64,000 nt of DNA from Pseudoalteromonas rubra. GTDB lineage: Bacteria > Pseudomonadota > Gammaproteobacteria > Enterobacterales > Alteromonadaceae. The stretch spans positions 496,001 to 560,000 of the forward strand of contig NZ_CP045430.1 of NCBI RefSeq assembly GCF_005886805.2. Reading direction: 5' to 3'. The notes beneath the pieces were generated by a model. It saw only the letters and a list, made by a program, of their open reading frames with translations, was not told the origin of the DNA and did no database searches. Positions 33,927 through 45,288 of the stretch are shown here, in pieces. The translations under genes and the position numbers were made by a program. Within the stretch, counting starts at the first letter, position 1, and every line of letters starts with the position of its first letter.

Positions 33927-34685
33927 CTATGCTTGTTGCAACTGTGAACACGGCTTCCCATCCAGATGTAACTGCACCAGCTGCGTGATCTTATCCTTCA
34001 ACCAGCCTGGACCAAAGTCAGCGATATCATCATGGCGCGCTTTGGGAATGGTCACCACGCAGCTGCCAAACTCGACTTGCTCCGCTTCGCTGGGCAGCAC
34101 GCCCGAGTCTGCCGGAAAGTCGCTGGCACGTATAGACAGCACCTTGATATCCTTAGTTTTTGGTAATGGCACACGGCGATGGTCTAAGGTAATGATCTGT
34201 TTAACATAGGGCTTGCCTTCATTTCCCAGCCAGGCAGAAATATCACCCCCATTTGAGTGGCCAACCAAAGTTAAATTATTAAAATCGTATCCGGTTATGC
34301 TGTGTTGCAATTCTTCGTGTAAAAACGCCAGTGTTTTTGCACCACGCTGCCAGTTTTCACTGCGCGTTTCAAACAAATTACCAGAGACAGAAAGCGGCGG
34401 ATCGCCCGGTAATTCGTGTCCGATTGCGACCACCAGATACCCGTGTTTATTCAGCACTTTGGATAAAAAGGTGTAATCAGTATGCGACATACCGTAGCCT
34501 GCTCCGAGGAACGCCACCGGGCAAAGGGCTTGTCCACTGCATTGTGCCTGAGATTCGGGATAAGTGATCTCCACCGGAATGGCCCTATCACGGGCTTTAT
34601 CGTAAACACTGGCAGGTTGAACGTCGGCCGCAGCTGTACTCAACCAGCAGGCAGCTGCCACACCAAATCCTTTTAGAAACTTCAT
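33927..34685 (-). CDS. Secreted alpha/beta hydrolase
   Basis: This 252-residue protein has a signal peptide (cleavage near AAA|DVQ), the nucleophile elbow GHSNGGD and a late His in ARHDDIADF. It resembles PET-hydrolase/dienelactone-hydrolase-like secreted enzymes, but the substrate is unknown. Four cysteines could form disulphides. GGAG precedes the ATG. It lies downstream of the S9 peptidase terminator. Confidence 0.75.
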   Translation of the reverse strand: MKFLKGFGVAAACWLSTAAADVQPASVYDKARDRAIPVEITYPESQAQCSGQALCPVAFLGAGYGMSHTDYTFLSKVLNKHGYLVVAIGHELPGDPPLSVSGNLFETRSENWQRGAKTLAFLHEELQHSITGYDFNNLTLVGHSNGGDISAWLGNEGKPYVKQIITLDHRRVPLPKTKDIKVLSIRASDFPADSGVLPSEAEQVEFGSCVVTIPKARHDDIADFGPGWLKDKITQLVQLHLDGKPCSQLQQA

Positions 34686-34710
34686 AAAACTCCTGAACTA
34701 TCTCGTTAAA

Positions 34711-34733
34711 AAAAGCCGCATTGCGCGGCTTTT
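34711..34733 (-). terminator. Intrinsic terminator of the S9 peptidase gene
   Basis: AAAAGCCGC and GCGGCTTTT pair around a 5-nt loop. On the minus strand a run of seven T follows. It lies directly after the peptidase stop. Confidence 0.75.
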
Positions 34734-34736
34734 CCA

Positions 34737-36770
34737 TTATTTTGTGTACTTTTCGAACCACGCGAGCGTGTGTTCTATTTTACTGATCATCCGCGAGGGA
34801 CGCCCGGCGATACCATGGGGTGCACCCGGAATTTTCACCAGCACGGAGTCTATTTTACGATGTTTTAGTGCCTGATAGAACTGCTCTGTTTCAGCCATTG
34901 GCGTACGCAGGTCTTCCTCTCCAGTCATTAACATGGTTGGCGTGGTAACATTGCCTACCAAAGACAGCGGCGAGCGCTCCCAGTAATGATCAACATGCTC
35001 CCACGGCATCCCTGGGAACTGAGTGGGGATCTGCACCAGACCACTGTCGGCCGTCAGTACTTTGCTCAACCAGTTGATCACTGGCTTAACAACCACAGCA
35101 GCATTAAAGCGATCTGTCAGGCCAATGGCATAGGCAGTGGCGATACCGCCTGCAGAGCCACCCGCGATAAACAGGTTATCCTGATCAATAAAGCCCTTGG
35201 TAATCATGGCGTCAACACCAGAGTTGTGATCGGCAAAGTCTTCTTTTGAGCTGTACTTGTATTTCAGCAGCATGGCAAAACGCTCACCATATGAGCTACT
35301 ACCACGATGGTTGTCGTAAAACACCACATAGCCCTGTGCTGCGTAGCGTTGTAACTCAGCCGAGAAATGTGGGCCATAAGCCAGGTGTGGACCACCGTGG
35401 ATCTCCATCAACAATGGATACTTCTTATTCGGATCAAAATTTGGTGGCGTGATGTACCAGCCCTGGATCTGCTCACCATCAAACGATGATTTGTATGTGA
35501 TTTCGTGCACTTTACCCAGTGTTTTGTGTGCCAGTAAGTCCTCGTTCAGCGCAGTCAGCGATTTCACTTTGCCTTTACTGGTTGTGACAGCGACATCAGC
35601 CGGACGCGAGCTTGAGCCTTTGGTAAAGGCAATCTCACCATCAAAGTTGGCGCTGAACTGACCGCTCAGGTAAGGACGGCCCAGCGTGGTGCCTGACAGC
35701 GTATTGGTCAGATCTTTAATTTTGCCTTTAGTCGTGATTGTCGCCAGCTTGCGCATACCGTGGTCGTCATAGGCTATTGCCAGCTTAGTGCTGCCTATCC
35801 AGCTTGGGCTTTGGATTGAACGGTCAAAGTCTTTCGCAATCATGCGAGATTCTTTGCTTTGCCAGTTCATAATGTTCAGTTTGTGATTGCGATACGGGTT
35901 CAGCTCACCCGATGAGCTTAAGAACGCCAGCTGCTTGCCATTTTCTGAAAAGCTCGGAGAGTGCTCGCGACCCGGTGCATTGGTCAATTGCGTGATCTTA
36001 CCCGCGAAGTCAACTTCAAACAGGTCACCCTCCAAGCGCTTATATTCCCAGTCTGCAATGCGGTTTGCCGAGAACACGATGCCCTTTGAATCGCTGCGCC
36101 AGGCCAGCTTACCACTGTGGTGATAGTTACCTGATGTTAGCTGACGAGGCGTACCGCCCTCACTTGGCAACACAAATATCTGCCGATATCCTGGCTTAAC
36201 CAGACCGCGTCCATCCGCCTGATAATAGGCCTTATCAATCACAATGGCCGACTCGGACCATTTTGCGCCTTTTGGTTTTGCCGGCATCTTGGCAATCACC
36301 GCTGGCTTTTCCTCAACTTTTTGGCTAAATGCCAGCCATTTACCATCAGGCGACCAGGTCAAGTCACTGATCCCAGCCTGTAACTGAGTCAACAATGCTG
36401 TGCGATTTTGCGCAATGTAATGCACGTGCACCTGAGTGCTGCCAGACACATCACTCAAAAAGGCTATCTTGCTGCCATCGGGCGACCAGCGCGGCTGATG
36501 ATAACGGTTTTCGTCAGAAAACAACGGAGACTGTACGCCCGTTTTTGCATCGACCAACCACAAGTTTTGTCTTTTGGCATCCTTCATCACGTCGTTGCTG
36601 TTACGTACGTACACCACTTGCTCACCATTAGGCGATATTTGCGGATCGCTTGCATATTCAAGCTCAAAAATATCTTCTGCCTGTAGCCCGGCATTAGCCT
36701 GCGCCAATACGGGTAGTGTTGCAAACGCCAGTAAGGAACATTGCAAAGTACGTTTCAGTCCAAAAGGCAT
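34737..36770 (-). CDS. Secreted S9 family peptidase (dipeptidyl/acylaminoacyl peptidase type)
   Basis: This 677-residue protein has a signal peptide (cleavage near AQA|NAG), WD40-like/PD40 propeller repeats (VYVRNSNDV, PRWSPDGSKIAFLS, LTWSPDGKWLAFS) to about residue 400, and a prolyl-oligopeptidase hydrolase domain. Ser539 (GGSAGG) is the nucleophile, with Asp in TGEEDLRTPM and His in GAPHGIAG. GGAGG lies upstream of the ATG. It probably degrades peptides in the periplasm or outside. Confidence 0.85.
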   Translation of the reverse strand: MPFGLKRTLQCSLLAFATLPVLAQANAGLQAEDIFELEYASDPQISPNGEQVVYVRNSNDVMKDAKRQNLWLVDAKTGVQSPLFSDENRYHQPRWSPDGSKIAFLSDVSGSTQVHVHYIAQNRTALLTQLQAGISDLTWSPDGKWLAFSQKVEEKPAVIAKMPAKPKGAKWSESAIVIDKAYYQADGRGLVKPGYRQIFVLPSEGGTPRQLTSGNYHHSGKLAWRSDSKGIVFSANRIADWEYKRLEGDLFEVDFAGKITQLTNAPGREHSPSFSENGKQLAFLSSSGELNPYRNHKLNIMNWQSKESRMIAKDFDRSIQSPSWIGSTKLAIAYDDHGMRKLATITTKGKIKDLTNTLSGTTLGRPYLSGQFSANFDGEIAFTKGSSSRPADVAVTTSKGKVKSLTALNEDLLAHKTLGKVHEITYKSSFDGEQIQGWYITPPNFDPNKKYPLLMEIHGGPHLAYGPHFSAELQRYAAQGYVVFYDNHRGSSSYGERFAMLLKYKYSSKEDFADHNSGVDAMITKGFIDQDNLFIAGGSAGGIATAYAIGLTDRFNAAVVVKPVINWLSKVLTADSGLVQIPTQFPGMPWEHVDHYWERSPLSLVGNVTTPTMLMTGEEDLRTPMAETEQFYQALKHRKIDSVLVKIPGAPHGIAGRPSRMISKIEHTLAWFEKYTK

Positions 36771-36990
36771 GGGCAGCCTCCTATTGTTATCATTTTAATA
36801 AAGGCCACATAGTTATTCAGCTGAATACAGATGTCATCCAATACGCGATAAAACGGAATAAAAACCCGATGTGTTATAAAGTCACAAAGATATTGAATGT
36901 CGCTTAAGTCAGCCAAACCTATGTCTGGCTGTTAATCGGTTGAGCTTGATACGCTTTTGTTTGTATCCCTTGATGGGCACTATAGGTTCA

Positions 36991-39900
36991 CTACGCTGAT
37001 TTTTCTAACAAATGGGCAACCACCTTGGCAGCCTCTTCAAATTCAAAGTCTTCAATCAAATCAATAAGCCGCTTGCTGGTCGCCTCGTCCAACTTATGGC
37101 TGGCGGCAAGCTCACGCACCTGTTCAACTGATTGCATATCACAACTGAGCAGCAGTGCTTCAAGCTGAGTAAAATCTTCTTTCGTTACCTTTAAACTAAC
37201 CACATTTGTTCGCTTAATTAAAGGCGTATCTTCCTGATTTAGTTCACTCAGCTGCTTGTGTAGCCCCCTCAGGAATTCAGTCAGATGCTCTACCTGCTCC
37301 AACTCGACTTGCTCACCGCTGCCAATCGCTTTTTCAATCTCTGCGGCGCGTTTTGATAAGTCATCCATGCATAAATTGGCACTTGCGCCTTTCAAAGAGT
37401 GAGCAATTCGCTCAGCATGTTCCAGATCACCTATGACCAGCGCCTGATTCAAATTAATGGTTTCCTCAATTTGGTTTCTGGCAAATTTCTTAATAATGCT
37501 CCAAAACGCCTTGTCATTGCCGCCCAGCCTCTTAATAGCGCGTTCAACGTCCACACCTGCTATTTCGATTTGCTCATCGTTTTTCACTTCCTTACCCTTA
37601 TCCAGCTGGGCTTCAGTTTGCAAAGCAACAGGATCAGTAGGCTCAGATTGCTTATATAAGTGGCTGCGTATTGTTTCTGCCATTTGATTGAAGTTGATTG
37701 GTTTGCCGATATGGCCATTCATTCCGGCAGATTGACACTTTTGAAGGTCTTCCTTCATAACGTTTGCTGTCATTGCGACAATTGGTAATGCATTAAACTG
37801 ACCGAGCTTTCTGATGTACTTTGTTGCAGAATACCCGTCCATAACAGGCATTTGTATATCCATCAGTACAATGTCAAACGCTTGTTCCTTAATCATTTCG
37901 ACCGCAACCTGACCATTCTCAGCAATACTTACCTGGAGGTTTAACGAGGACAGCATTTCTGTGGCAATTTCCTGATTTGTGCTGTTATCTTCAACCAAAA
38001 GTACATGCTGCTGCTCAAATAAAAGCGCGGTGTTGTCGACCTTTCTATATGACTCACTCCCCCCTTGCGGCTCCGACAACTGAAAAGACTCCATGATCGA
38101 ATTGAGCAGTACAGATGCATTCACAGGCTTCAAAATGACCGAATCAATAAGCTCATGCACCTCTGAATTCATGCCAATATCCGTTCCATATGCCGTGACA
38201 AGCACATACTTAGGTTCTGTTTCCAGCTCTAATGCCCGAATATGTTTAATCGCATCAATACCGCTCATATGCGGCATTTTCCAGTCCATGAAAATAATGT
38301 CATAGCCCCCGGCTTGCGCCAGTTCAACGGCACCGGAACCACTGGCAGAGCACGTCACCTGAAACTTCATTGCTTTAAGCAAATTAGTTAAAATAGCCCG
38401 TGCACTTTCATTGTCATCAACAACCAGCGCTTGCTTACCCGCGAGCTGACTGTCAGGGCAGATTACATTGGTGAGCTTAGCCGACTGTAAGCCACTCTTT
38501 ATAGTGAAAAAGAACTCCGAGCCTTTCCCTTGCTCACTATGAACACCAACAGAGCCCCCCATGAGCTCCACAAGCTTCTTGCAGATACTCAGACCAAGTC
38601 CGGTACCACCATACTTACGTGTGATTGAACCATCTGCCTGCGAAAAAGCCTGAAACAACTTATTTTGCTGCTCGCGAGACATGCCAATACCCGTATCTTT
38701 CACCGAGAACTTTAAGGTTACCTGGTCTTCAATTTGCTCGGCGGTGGTCACCGAAATAGTAATTTCACCCTGCTCGGTGAATTTGATGGCGTTACCACAC
38801 AAATTAATCAGGATCTGCCCGAGGCGCAGGGGGTCGCCAACCAGGCTAATTGGCACATCAGGGGCGATATCTAGCAACATCTCCAGGCCTTTCTCTTGCA
38901 CCCGAATCACATTGATGTTGACCACATTGTCCAGAACCTCTTGCAAAGAAAAGTCGATGTGTTCAATTTCAAGTTTACCTGACTCAATTTTGGAAAAATC
39001 TAATATATCGTTAATGATCCCCAGCAAACTTTTCGCAGCTTGATCTATTTTATTGATATAACCCATCTGTTGTGGGGTAAGATCGGTTCTGAGCGCCAAA
39101 TGGCTCATACCAATAATGGCGTTCATCGGGGTTCGGATCTCGTGGCTCATATTTGCCAAAAACTCCCCTTTTGCGGTACTCATTTCATCGGCTTTATCTT
39201 TAGCCAGCCTTAACTCTTGCTCCATTTGTTTGCGTTCTGTCACGTCAAGCAGCAAACCTACTACGCCTGCCAGCCGATTTTCAGCATTGGTAAATAACGC
39301 CTCATACACAATGAAATTTCTGGGGTCGCCTTCTGCATTCTCGATTGTTATTTCATAATGGTGGTTTGACTCTCTGTCGATTAAATCCTGGTGGGATTGC
39401 TCAAAAACCTGAGCAATTTCATAATCGAAAATATCCTCAGCCGTGGCGTCCAGCACATCGGCATCGAATGTCCCAAAGTATTGATTAAAAACGCTATTTA
39501 CGCCTAAATATTGGCCTTCGCTATTTTTGTAGTACATTGGGCTTGGGATGGCGTCGAGAATTTTCTTATTCAACTCAAGCTGCTCGACAATACGCTTTTC
39601 TGCTTTAGACTGCAGGTCAATATTCTGGGTCAATTGCAAACTCACCGCCAGATCATTAATAACCGATTTAACCCACTTGTAGTCCTGCTCTGTCAACTCA
39701 ACCAGGCTACCCAATTCCAATAACCCGATACTGTCGTTACTCACCACCAGCGGAAAGTAATATAGCTCACTAATCGAGAGCTTTTGTCCGTTCAACTCGA
39801 TGGCATATTGCTCTTTTTCAAACTTCATAGAGTAGGGCTTTTGAGTGCTCAGAACATGAAAGTGAATGGAGTCATAATTGCTGTATGTTGTGGCGCAGCT

Positions 39901-40992
39901 GCTGCTATAGCCTGTTCCGGCAACTCGGTTGAGTGCTTTCTGATCTTCAAACACATATAAGCCAAGTAATGGCACAGATAACCGCTGCTCCAGAAACTGT
40001 AACAGCTCTTCACCAAGATCATGCGGACTTTTCTTGCCTCGCAATGCAAGACCAAAATCCTTCATAATGGTGTTAAACTCAAGTTGCTCAGATAAGTCAT
40101 TAAGCAGCTTGTTCATAGACATAGAGAGTTCCGACAGCTCCCCTTTTACGGATTCATCGAGCGTAAAATTATAATTACCTTGCTCCACATTGCTGACCAC
40201 CTGCTTTTGGATAGAGGCAACGGGGTTAATATACAATTTCCACAGCAGATAGAATGACAATGCGATATTGATGAGTAAAATCAGGTTAAATATGTTTCTG
40301 AACATATAAGCAGCGCTGAGGCTGTCTTGATGGCTTTGCAATTCATTATTAAGGCGTGTTGCAATGGCTCTGTGCGCCTCGCCAATTGCGGTCATAATTT
40401 TTGATTTTTCGGCTAAAAACGTATCGCTGAATAAAATCTTCTGCGCGCTTGTTAAATCGGGCTCCCCTCCTTCCACCCAATTCCCATACTCATCCCGATA
40501 GATCCCCTGAATGGCATTAAAAGCCTGCCTTTCTAACCCCACTAATCCATTCGATGTGGACAGGGCATTTTGCATTTGCAACAGTTCAAAATCTTGTGCC
40601 CCAAGTTGTTGGAAGCGCTCGATAATATTATGCCCGTCTTCTATCCGCTCTAACTCTGGCAAGCTGGCATGCGGTGACGCGAGATTATCCCAATAATCAA
40701 AAGTATTGGCGCTTTGCGCTTGCACTTTGCCATCCCGTACAAGCAAAACAAACTGAAACAACTGCTGCCATTTTTCATCGCCGGTTACTGCATAGGCCCG
40801 GGCAAAATTCGTTAAGTTATCCGAGCTGAGTTTCAATTCATGGGCAAGTTCCGTAAGCTGAAATAACTGTGCTTGCTTCTGTGATAAGGCATTGACCTCT
40901 ATCCTGACAAAATGCGACATCAAGCCGATCCCACAACTCACAACCAGCATCATTAAAAAAGTGATAAAGAAGCTAGCTCTCAAGCTTTTCAT
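36991..40992 (-). CDS. Hybrid histidine kinase with GAF, PAS, two receivers and Hpt
   Basis: The start at 40992 has AGGGA 9 nt upstream; a TTG at 41001 has none. The 1333-residue protein has a membrane helix near 10-28, a ~200-residue helical periplasmic region, a second helix near 233-253, HAMP, a GAF-like region, a PAS domain ([19 protein letters not shown]), HisKA with His617 (MSHEIRTPM) and an ATPase domain ([12 protein letters not shown]). Two receivers follow ([26 protein letters not shown]), then an Hpt domain ([11 protein letters not shown]). A full phosphorelay is thus in one chain. It is divergent from two response-regulator genes. Confidence 0.9.
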   Translation of the reverse strand: MKSLRASFFITFLMMLVVSCGIGLMSHFVRIEVNALSQKQAQLFQLTELAHELKLSSDNLTNFARAYAVTGDEKWQQLFQFVLLVRDGKVQAQSANTFDYWDNLASPHASLPELERIEDGHNIIERFQQLGAQDFELLQMQNALSTSNGLVGLERQAFNAIQGIYRDEYGNWVEGGEPDLTSAQKILFSDTFLAEKSKIMTAIGEAHRAIATRLNNELQSHQDSLSAAYMFRNIFNLILLINIALSFYLLWKLYINPVASIQKQVVSNVEQGNYNFTLDESVKGELSELSMSMNKLLNDLSEQLEFNTIMKDFGLALRGKKSPHDLGEELLQFLEQRLSVPLLGLYVFEDQKALNRVAGTGYSSSCATTYSNYDSIHFHVLSTQKPYSMKFEKEQYAIELNGQKLSISELYYFPLVVSNDSIGLLELGSLVELTEQDYKWVKSVINDLAVSLQLTQNIDLQSKAEKRIVEQLELNKKILDAIPSPMYYKNSEGQYLGVNSVFNQYFGTFDADVLDATAEDIFDYEIAQVFEQSHQDLIDRESNHHYEITIENAEGDPRNFIVYEALFTNAENRLAGVVGLLLDVTERKQMEQELRLAKDKADEMSTAKGEFLANMSHEIRTPMNAIIGMSHLALRTDLTPQQMGYINKIDQAAKSLLGIINDILDFSKIESGKLEIEHIDFSLQEVLDNVVNINVIRVQEKGLEMLLDIAPDVPISLVGDPLRLGQILINLCGNAIKFTEQGEITISVTTAEQIEDQVTLKFSVKDTGIGMSREQQNKLFQAFSQADGSITRKYGGTGLGLSICKKLVELMGGSVGVHSEQGKGSEFFFTIKSGLQSAKLTNVICPDSQLAGKQALVVDDNESARAILTNLLKAMKFQVTCSASGSGAVELAQAGGYDIIFMDWKMPHMSGIDAIKHIRALELETEPKYVLVTAYGTDIGMNSEVHELIDSVILKPVNASVLLNSIMESFQLSEPQGGSESYRKVDNTALLFEQQHVLLVEDNSTNQEIATEMLSSLNLQVSIAENGQVAVEMIKEQAFDIVLMDIQMPVMDGYSATKYIRKLGQFNALPIVAMTANVMKEDLQKCQSAGMNGHIGKPINFNQMAETIRSHLYKQSEPTDPVALQTEAQLDKGKEVKNDEQIEIAGVDVERAIKRLGGNDKAFWSIIKKFARNQIEETINLNQALVIGDLEHAERIAHSLKGASANLCMDDLSKRAAEIEKAIGSGEQVELEQVEHLTEFLRGLHKQLSELNQEDTPLIKRTNVVSLKVTKEDFTQLEALLLSCDMQSVEQVRELAASHKLDEATSKRLIDLIEDFEFEEAAKVVAHLLEKSA

Positions 40993-41083
40993 TTTACTCA
41001 ATCCCTATTTGGCGTTTCACTAATAATAGACCTATATTTCTGAGTACGTCGTGCAATCGTGCAACATAGTGGTAACAGAGGCT

Positions 41084-42163
41084 ATGGAAGAATTAAAGAC
41101 CGTGCTGGTAGTAGATGATGTGAAAGAGAACCTGGCTTTCATGGCGGAAATTATCAAAGACAAATATCGTGTGTTGGCAGTAAAAAGTGGCGAAGCCGCG
41201 ATTAACCTTGTTGAGAACAATCAGATAGATATCATTTTGCTGGATGTTGTGATGCCACAAATGAATGGCTACGATGTCATCAAATATCTGAAGTCACATG
41301 AGTCTCACTGTGAAATTCCGGTCATCTTCCTGACCGCAAAAACCAGCGTCTCGGATGAAGAAAAGGGCTTTATGCTGGGCGCATGTGATTATATCAACAA
41401 ACCAATTAGCCCCCCCATCCTGTTGGCTCGCCTAAATACGCATCTGCTAAACAAAGAATCTAAAGATATTCTTAAAAACAAAAACAATTACTTAGAAGAA
41501 GAAGTACAGAAACGGACCGAACAAATGTCGCAGCTGCAGGACGTTACTATTCAGGCAATGGCAAGCCTTGCAGAAACCCGGGATCAGGAAACCGGTAATC
41601 ATATTCGCCGTACACAGCTTTATGTCAAGTTGCTCGCCACCATACTCAGTGGCAAAGAAAAGTATAAGCAGATACTGACCCCCGAAGTCATCAATATTTA
41701 CTACAAATCCGCACCTCTGCATGATATTGGCAAAGTTGGCATACCGGACAATGTACTACTCAAACCAGCCCGGCTTACAGCTGAAGAGTTTGAGATTATG
41801 AAAAGCCATACCGTGTTTGGCCGCAATGCTATCGAAACGGCCGAATCAGCATTAGGCCAGACCGACAGCTTTTTACAAACAGCAAAAGAGATTTCTCATT
41901 ATCACCATGAAAAGTGGGATGGCTCAGGTTACCCCGAAGGCCTCAAAGGAGAAGATATCCCACTCAGTGCCAGGCTGATGGCCATTGCCGATGTTTACGA
42001 TGCGCTCATCAGTCGACGAGTTTATAAAGATGCCATGGAACACAGCGACGCAATTGCGATTATGAAAGAAGGCCGTGGCAGTCATTTTGACCCCGAACTA
42101 TTAGATGAATTTCTGGCACAAGAAAGCGCATTTTTTAAGATTTCTCAACAATACCGGGACTAA
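41084..42163 (+). CDS. Response regulator with HD-GYP c-di-GMP phosphodiesterase domain
   Basis: This ~359-residue protein has a receiver domain (TVLVVDDVKENLAFM; phospho-Asp in IILLDVVMPQMNG), a coiled linker and an HD-GYP domain with HDIGKVGIPD and HHEKWDGSGYPEGLKGEDIP. These are the metal and substrate signatures of RpfG-type c-di-GMP phosphodiesterases. The ATG at 41084 is chosen to fit the receiver start, though its GAGG is very close; GTG at 41051 is possible. It is probably controlled by the divergent hybrid kinase. Confidence 0.85.
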   Translation: MEELKTVLVVDDVKENLAFMAEIIKDKYRVLAVKSGEAAINLVENNQIDIILLDVVMPQMNGYDVIKYLKSHESHCEIPVIFLTAKTSVSDEEKGFMLGACDYINKPISPPILLARLNTHLLNKESKDILKNKNNYLEEEVQKRTEQMSQLQDVTIQAMASLAETRDQETGNHIRRTQLYVKLLATILSGKEKYKQILTPEVINIYYKSAPLHDIGKVGIPDNVLLKPARLTAEEFEIMKSHTVFGRNAIETAESALGQTDSFLQTAKEISHYHHEKWDGSGYPEGLKGEDIPLSARLMAIADVYDALISRRVYKDAMEHSDAIAIMKEGRGSHFDPELLDEFLAQESAFFKISQQYRD

Positions 42164-42180
42164 GATCGAACGGGGGACTT

Positions 42181-43302
42181 ATGCCTTACTCAATTTTATT
42201 GGTGGACGATGATGAGATAAACCATGACATCGCAATGACCATGCTGGGCGAAACACATAGCTACGTTTCGGCATTTAATGGGGAAGACGCACTGGCACTG
42301 TTCAGTGAACGAAAGTACGATGCTGTTTTACTGGATGTCGTCATGCCGGGAATGAACGGCTACGAGGTTTGTCAGGCAATTCGCAAGGCTTCAAGTCATA
42401 ACGATACCCCGGTTTTATTTGTGTCATCCAAAGACTGTATTGACGACAAACTGGAAGGCTTTAAGGCGGGTGGTGATGATTACATCACCAAGCCATTTGA
42501 TGCAGACGAGCTGGCTTTCAGAATCGAACGCCTGGTGAAGTACAGCAATGAAATAGATACTTTAAAAGTAAACTGCGAAGCCGCTGAAGAAGTCACAATG
42601 ACCGCCATTACCAGTTGCAGCGAGCTGGGACTGTGCCTTGAGTTTATTGAAAACACATATCGGTGTAATACACTATCAGAGCTCTCCACAGCCATCCTGG
42701 CGCTGTGTCAAAACCTTAACCTGAAAGCGTCCGTACAGCTCGGGTTACTGGGAGAGTTTCGGGATTTTAGCAACTTTGGCGTAATTAACCCACTTGAGCG
42801 CGAGTTATTAAAAAAAGGCCGCGAGAGCAAAACCGTTATCAATATTGAAAAGCGGAGCTTCTTTAACAGCGCCTATTGCTCCTTGCTGGTTAAAAATATG
42901 CCCATAGACGACGAAGAGAAATATGGGCGCTTCAATGACATCCTGGCTCTGGTCGTCAGAGGGGCGAATGCCAGACTAAAAAGCCTGGAGAGCAATGTTC
43001 AGGCTATTCAGGCAAAAAACCAGGGCCTTAAGGAGCTAAGTCAGATTGCCAGCAAAGATTTAGAAAGTATCGAACACATTTTTAAGCATTATAATGAATC
43101 GTGTCAGGAGCTGATTGAACGACTTATCTTTGATATCGAGGAGTCAATGCTAACCTTTGGGTTCAGCGATGCGCAAGAGCGGACAATTCGCGAGACCCTC
43201 GACGGAGCAAAGGACGATTTGCAACAGATACAAGCACATTCAGAAGACATGTCGACAACCTTTAATGACTTTTTTATCAAGCTGGATAAGCTCATCGATT
43301 AA
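42181..43302 (+). CDS. Response regulator with uncharacterised C-terminal domain
   Basis: This 373-residue protein has a receiver domain (ILLVDDDEINHD; AVLLDVVMPGMNGYEV; DDYITKPF) and a C-terminal half without DNA-binding or catalytic motifs. Residues ~150-260 look GAF-like, and ~270-373 are helical and coiled. It follows the HD-GYP regulator by 17 bp, with GGGGGA upstream. It may relay phosphate or bind a partner in the same system. Confidence 0.8.
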   Translation: MPYSILLVDDDEINHDIAMTMLGETHSYVSAFNGEDALALFSERKYDAVLLDVVMPGMNGYEVCQAIRKASSHNDTPVLFVSSKDCIDDKLEGFKAGGDDYITKPFDADELAFRIERLVKYSNEIDTLKVNCEAAEEVTMTAITSCSELGLCLEFIENTYRCNTLSELSTAILALCQNLNLKASVQLGLLGEFRDFSNFGVINPLERELLKKGRESKTVINIEKRSFFNSAYCSLLVKNMPIDDEEKYGRFNDILALVVRGANARLKSLESNVQAIQAKNQGLKELSQIASKDLESIEHIFKHYNESCQELIERLIFDIEESMLTFGFSDAQERTIRETLDGAKDDLQQIQAHSEDMSTTFNDFFIKLDKLID

Positions 43303-43333
43303 CGCTGGGGGTAATATCTGGATTAAATGCATC

Positions 43334-43371
43334 ATGGCACTGGGTGTTTTTACATCGAAAGCGAGTGCCAT
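43334..43371 (+). terminator. Hairpin after the response-regulator pair
   Basis: ATGGCACT and AGTGCCAT pair over 8 bp around a 22-nt loop, 31 bp after the stop at 43302 and before the convergent acetyltransferase. Confidence 0.35.
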
Positions 43372-43407
43372 GCTAAGCAAAGAAACCGCATACACCGGGG
43401 GCTCAAA

Positions 43408-43878
43408 TCAGGAAAGCAACTTGCTCATTACAACCACATCCACGCCGCGATAATTAACTCGTTCCTGTGCCAGCCAGCCTAAACGCTGGTAAAGCCCGCC
43501 GTCTTGTTGTTCGGTTTGTAAGTGTAGTTCCCGGACACCAAAAGACTGAGCCAACTGCTCGATTCTTTGTACCAACGCAGAGGCGACCTGCTCCCCTCTT
43601 GCGTGAGGTGCGACATACACACCTCCCAGCCAGTGCGTTTTATCCGGGTAAATGGTCATTTCGTGAAAGCGCAGATGAGCAACGCCAACAGGTTTGTTTG
43701 CCTGCATTGCCAGCAACGCCAGTGGGATAGCATCTTTTTGCAGATACCCTGCGAGCTTATCTTCAAACGAGTTTACTGTGGCGCCAGGTGCCAGCGCCCC
43801 CCACTCACTGAAATACCAGTGAGCAACCAGCGCCTTAAACTCCGGTCGTTCTGCGAGAAAACAAAATTCCAATGTCAT
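43408..43878 (-). CDS. GNAT N-acetyltransferase
   Basis: This ~156-residue protein has the acetyl-CoA loop GVYVAPHARGEQVASALVQRIE and LHLQTEQQDGGLYQRLGW near the end. Two adjacent ATGs (43881 and 43878) follow AGGA; the second has better spacing. It is convergent with the response-regulator operon. The substrate is unknown. Confidence 0.75.
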   Translation of the reverse strand: MTLEFCFLAERPEFKALVAHWYFSEWGALAPGATVNSFEDKLAGYLQKDAIPLALLAMQANKPVGVAHLRFHEMTIYPDKTHWLGGVYVAPHARGEQVASALVQRIEQLAQSFGVRELHLQTEQQDGGLYQRLGWLAQERVNYRGVDVVVMSKLLS

Positions 43879-44154
43879 CATTCCTTGTCTGTTTGTTGAA
43901 TAGGTCAACTGTCTCAATATTGATACAGACTTGCAAGAAAGTAATAACTCCGTGCCTTTTGCCTGCTTGTACTAAACATTCAAGGCTTTTCAACTTCGAA
44001 AATTCGCATCTGGAATGCCGATTAAATCAATTACCTGATGAATATTTTAATATAACATCAAATGGCCTTTGTAATTAAAAGTGCACTTTTCTCATGGTTG
44101 GCAAGATGTGCCAGCCTCACATTTTTTAGGACAGACTATAAAAGGAAAGTAAGT

Positions 44155-45288
44155 ATGATCTCTAAGTTATTACCAAGCTGTGCTTCAGCGCTGTGCATGA
44201 GCGCCACTCTGGCACTCGGACTCCTGCCCACTTTCTCTGCCACCGCAGCGACACAAAGTGGATATTGTGAAATATCCAGAACCCAACCGGGCGCGCCGCC
44301 TATGAGCTGGGACAACAATGACTACGTGACAACCGCCAAGTACTCCGTCTTTGGCGCCGAGAGCTGTGAAGTCCCAAACAATGCGACTATCACCAATATT
44401 CGCGCGAGTTTTACTGCCTATGCGGATAGACAAGTACTGACCCGGGGCCTGCTGCTGGGCGATTATATTCTCACAGTTAGCGCATCTTCTCCCTATTTAC
44501 CTAATCCGCTAACCGGTCAGGTAAAAGCCATTATGTCGGCATACGGTGCAAACTCATTAGGGTCTTCAACAGTTAACCTGCCTTTTAATGGTACTCGCTT
44601 AGATAATCTGTCATTCACCCTGAAAGCACAGCTGAGCAACAGCGTGAGTTTGCGGTGTGCCAATAGAAACCCCGCTGAATGCGAAGACTATATGTATTTC
44701 GAATACACCATCGGCGTTGATTATGAATATGAAGTGCCTGGTGTGCCTGATGCACCAGGCTGGATCAATGCCTCAGCTTCAGGTAACAGCGTGAATGTGA
44801 ACTGGGAACCTGTCAGCGGTGCAACCTATAAAGTTGCCATTCAATATAACAACAATAGCTGGACCGACTATCAATATATTCCGAGTCCGGCTTCAGCGTC
44901 CTATATGAGTTGGCACAACTTAAATGATGGTAATCGTCGTTATCGTGTCGTCGCTTGTAATAGCTATGGTTGCTCTCAACCTTCGCCGATCTCAAACACA
45001 GTTACAGTGCGCTCAGGCTTGGGTACACCCAACGCGCCTTACGCCAGATTAAGTGGCAATACCATCATTGTGGATTGGAACGATGTGCCTGGTGCCTATC
45101 AGTATGTACTTTCAATCAAGTACAACAACAATAACTGGACAGACTACCGGTTCTACAGCGCACCAAACACGTCCAGTATCTCTTGGTCAAACTTAGGGTC
45201 AGGCAACAGGCAATATCGCGTCAAAGCGTGTACGCAAAGTGGCATTTGCTACAACGCATCACCTGCATCTAACGTTGTAAGTAACTAA
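44155..45288 (+). CDS. Secreted protein with two fibronectin-III-like repeats
   Basis: The start at 44155 has AGGAAA upstream and gives 377 residues with a signal peptide ending near SATAA. An N-terminal beta domain of ~175 residues has several Cys residues. Two fibronectin type III-like repeats follow, each with the block (I/V)xYNNN(S/N)WTDY and then (H/S)NLxxGNRxYRVxAC; the repeats are ~93 residues apart. Such modules usually bind polysaccharide or protein outside the cell. It is a single gene flanked by a 3' hairpin. Confidence 0.7.
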   Translation: MISKLLPSCASALCMSATLALGLLPTFSATAATQSGYCEISRTQPGAPPMSWDNNDYVTTAKYSVFGAESCEVPNNATITNIRASFTAYADRQVLTRGLLLGDYILTVSASSPYLPNPLTGQVKAIMSAYGANSLGSSTVNLPFNGTRLDNLSFTLKAQLSNSVSLRCANRNPAECEDYMYFEYTIGVDYEYEVPGVPDAPGWINASASGNSVNVNWEPVSGATYKVAIQYNNNSWTDYQYIPSPASASYMSWHNLNDGNRRYRVVACNSYGCSQPSPISNTVTVRSGLGTPNAPYARLSGNTIIVDWNDVPGAYQYVLSIKYNNNNWTDYRFYSAPNTSSISWSNLGSGNRQYRVKACTQSGICYNASPASNVVSN

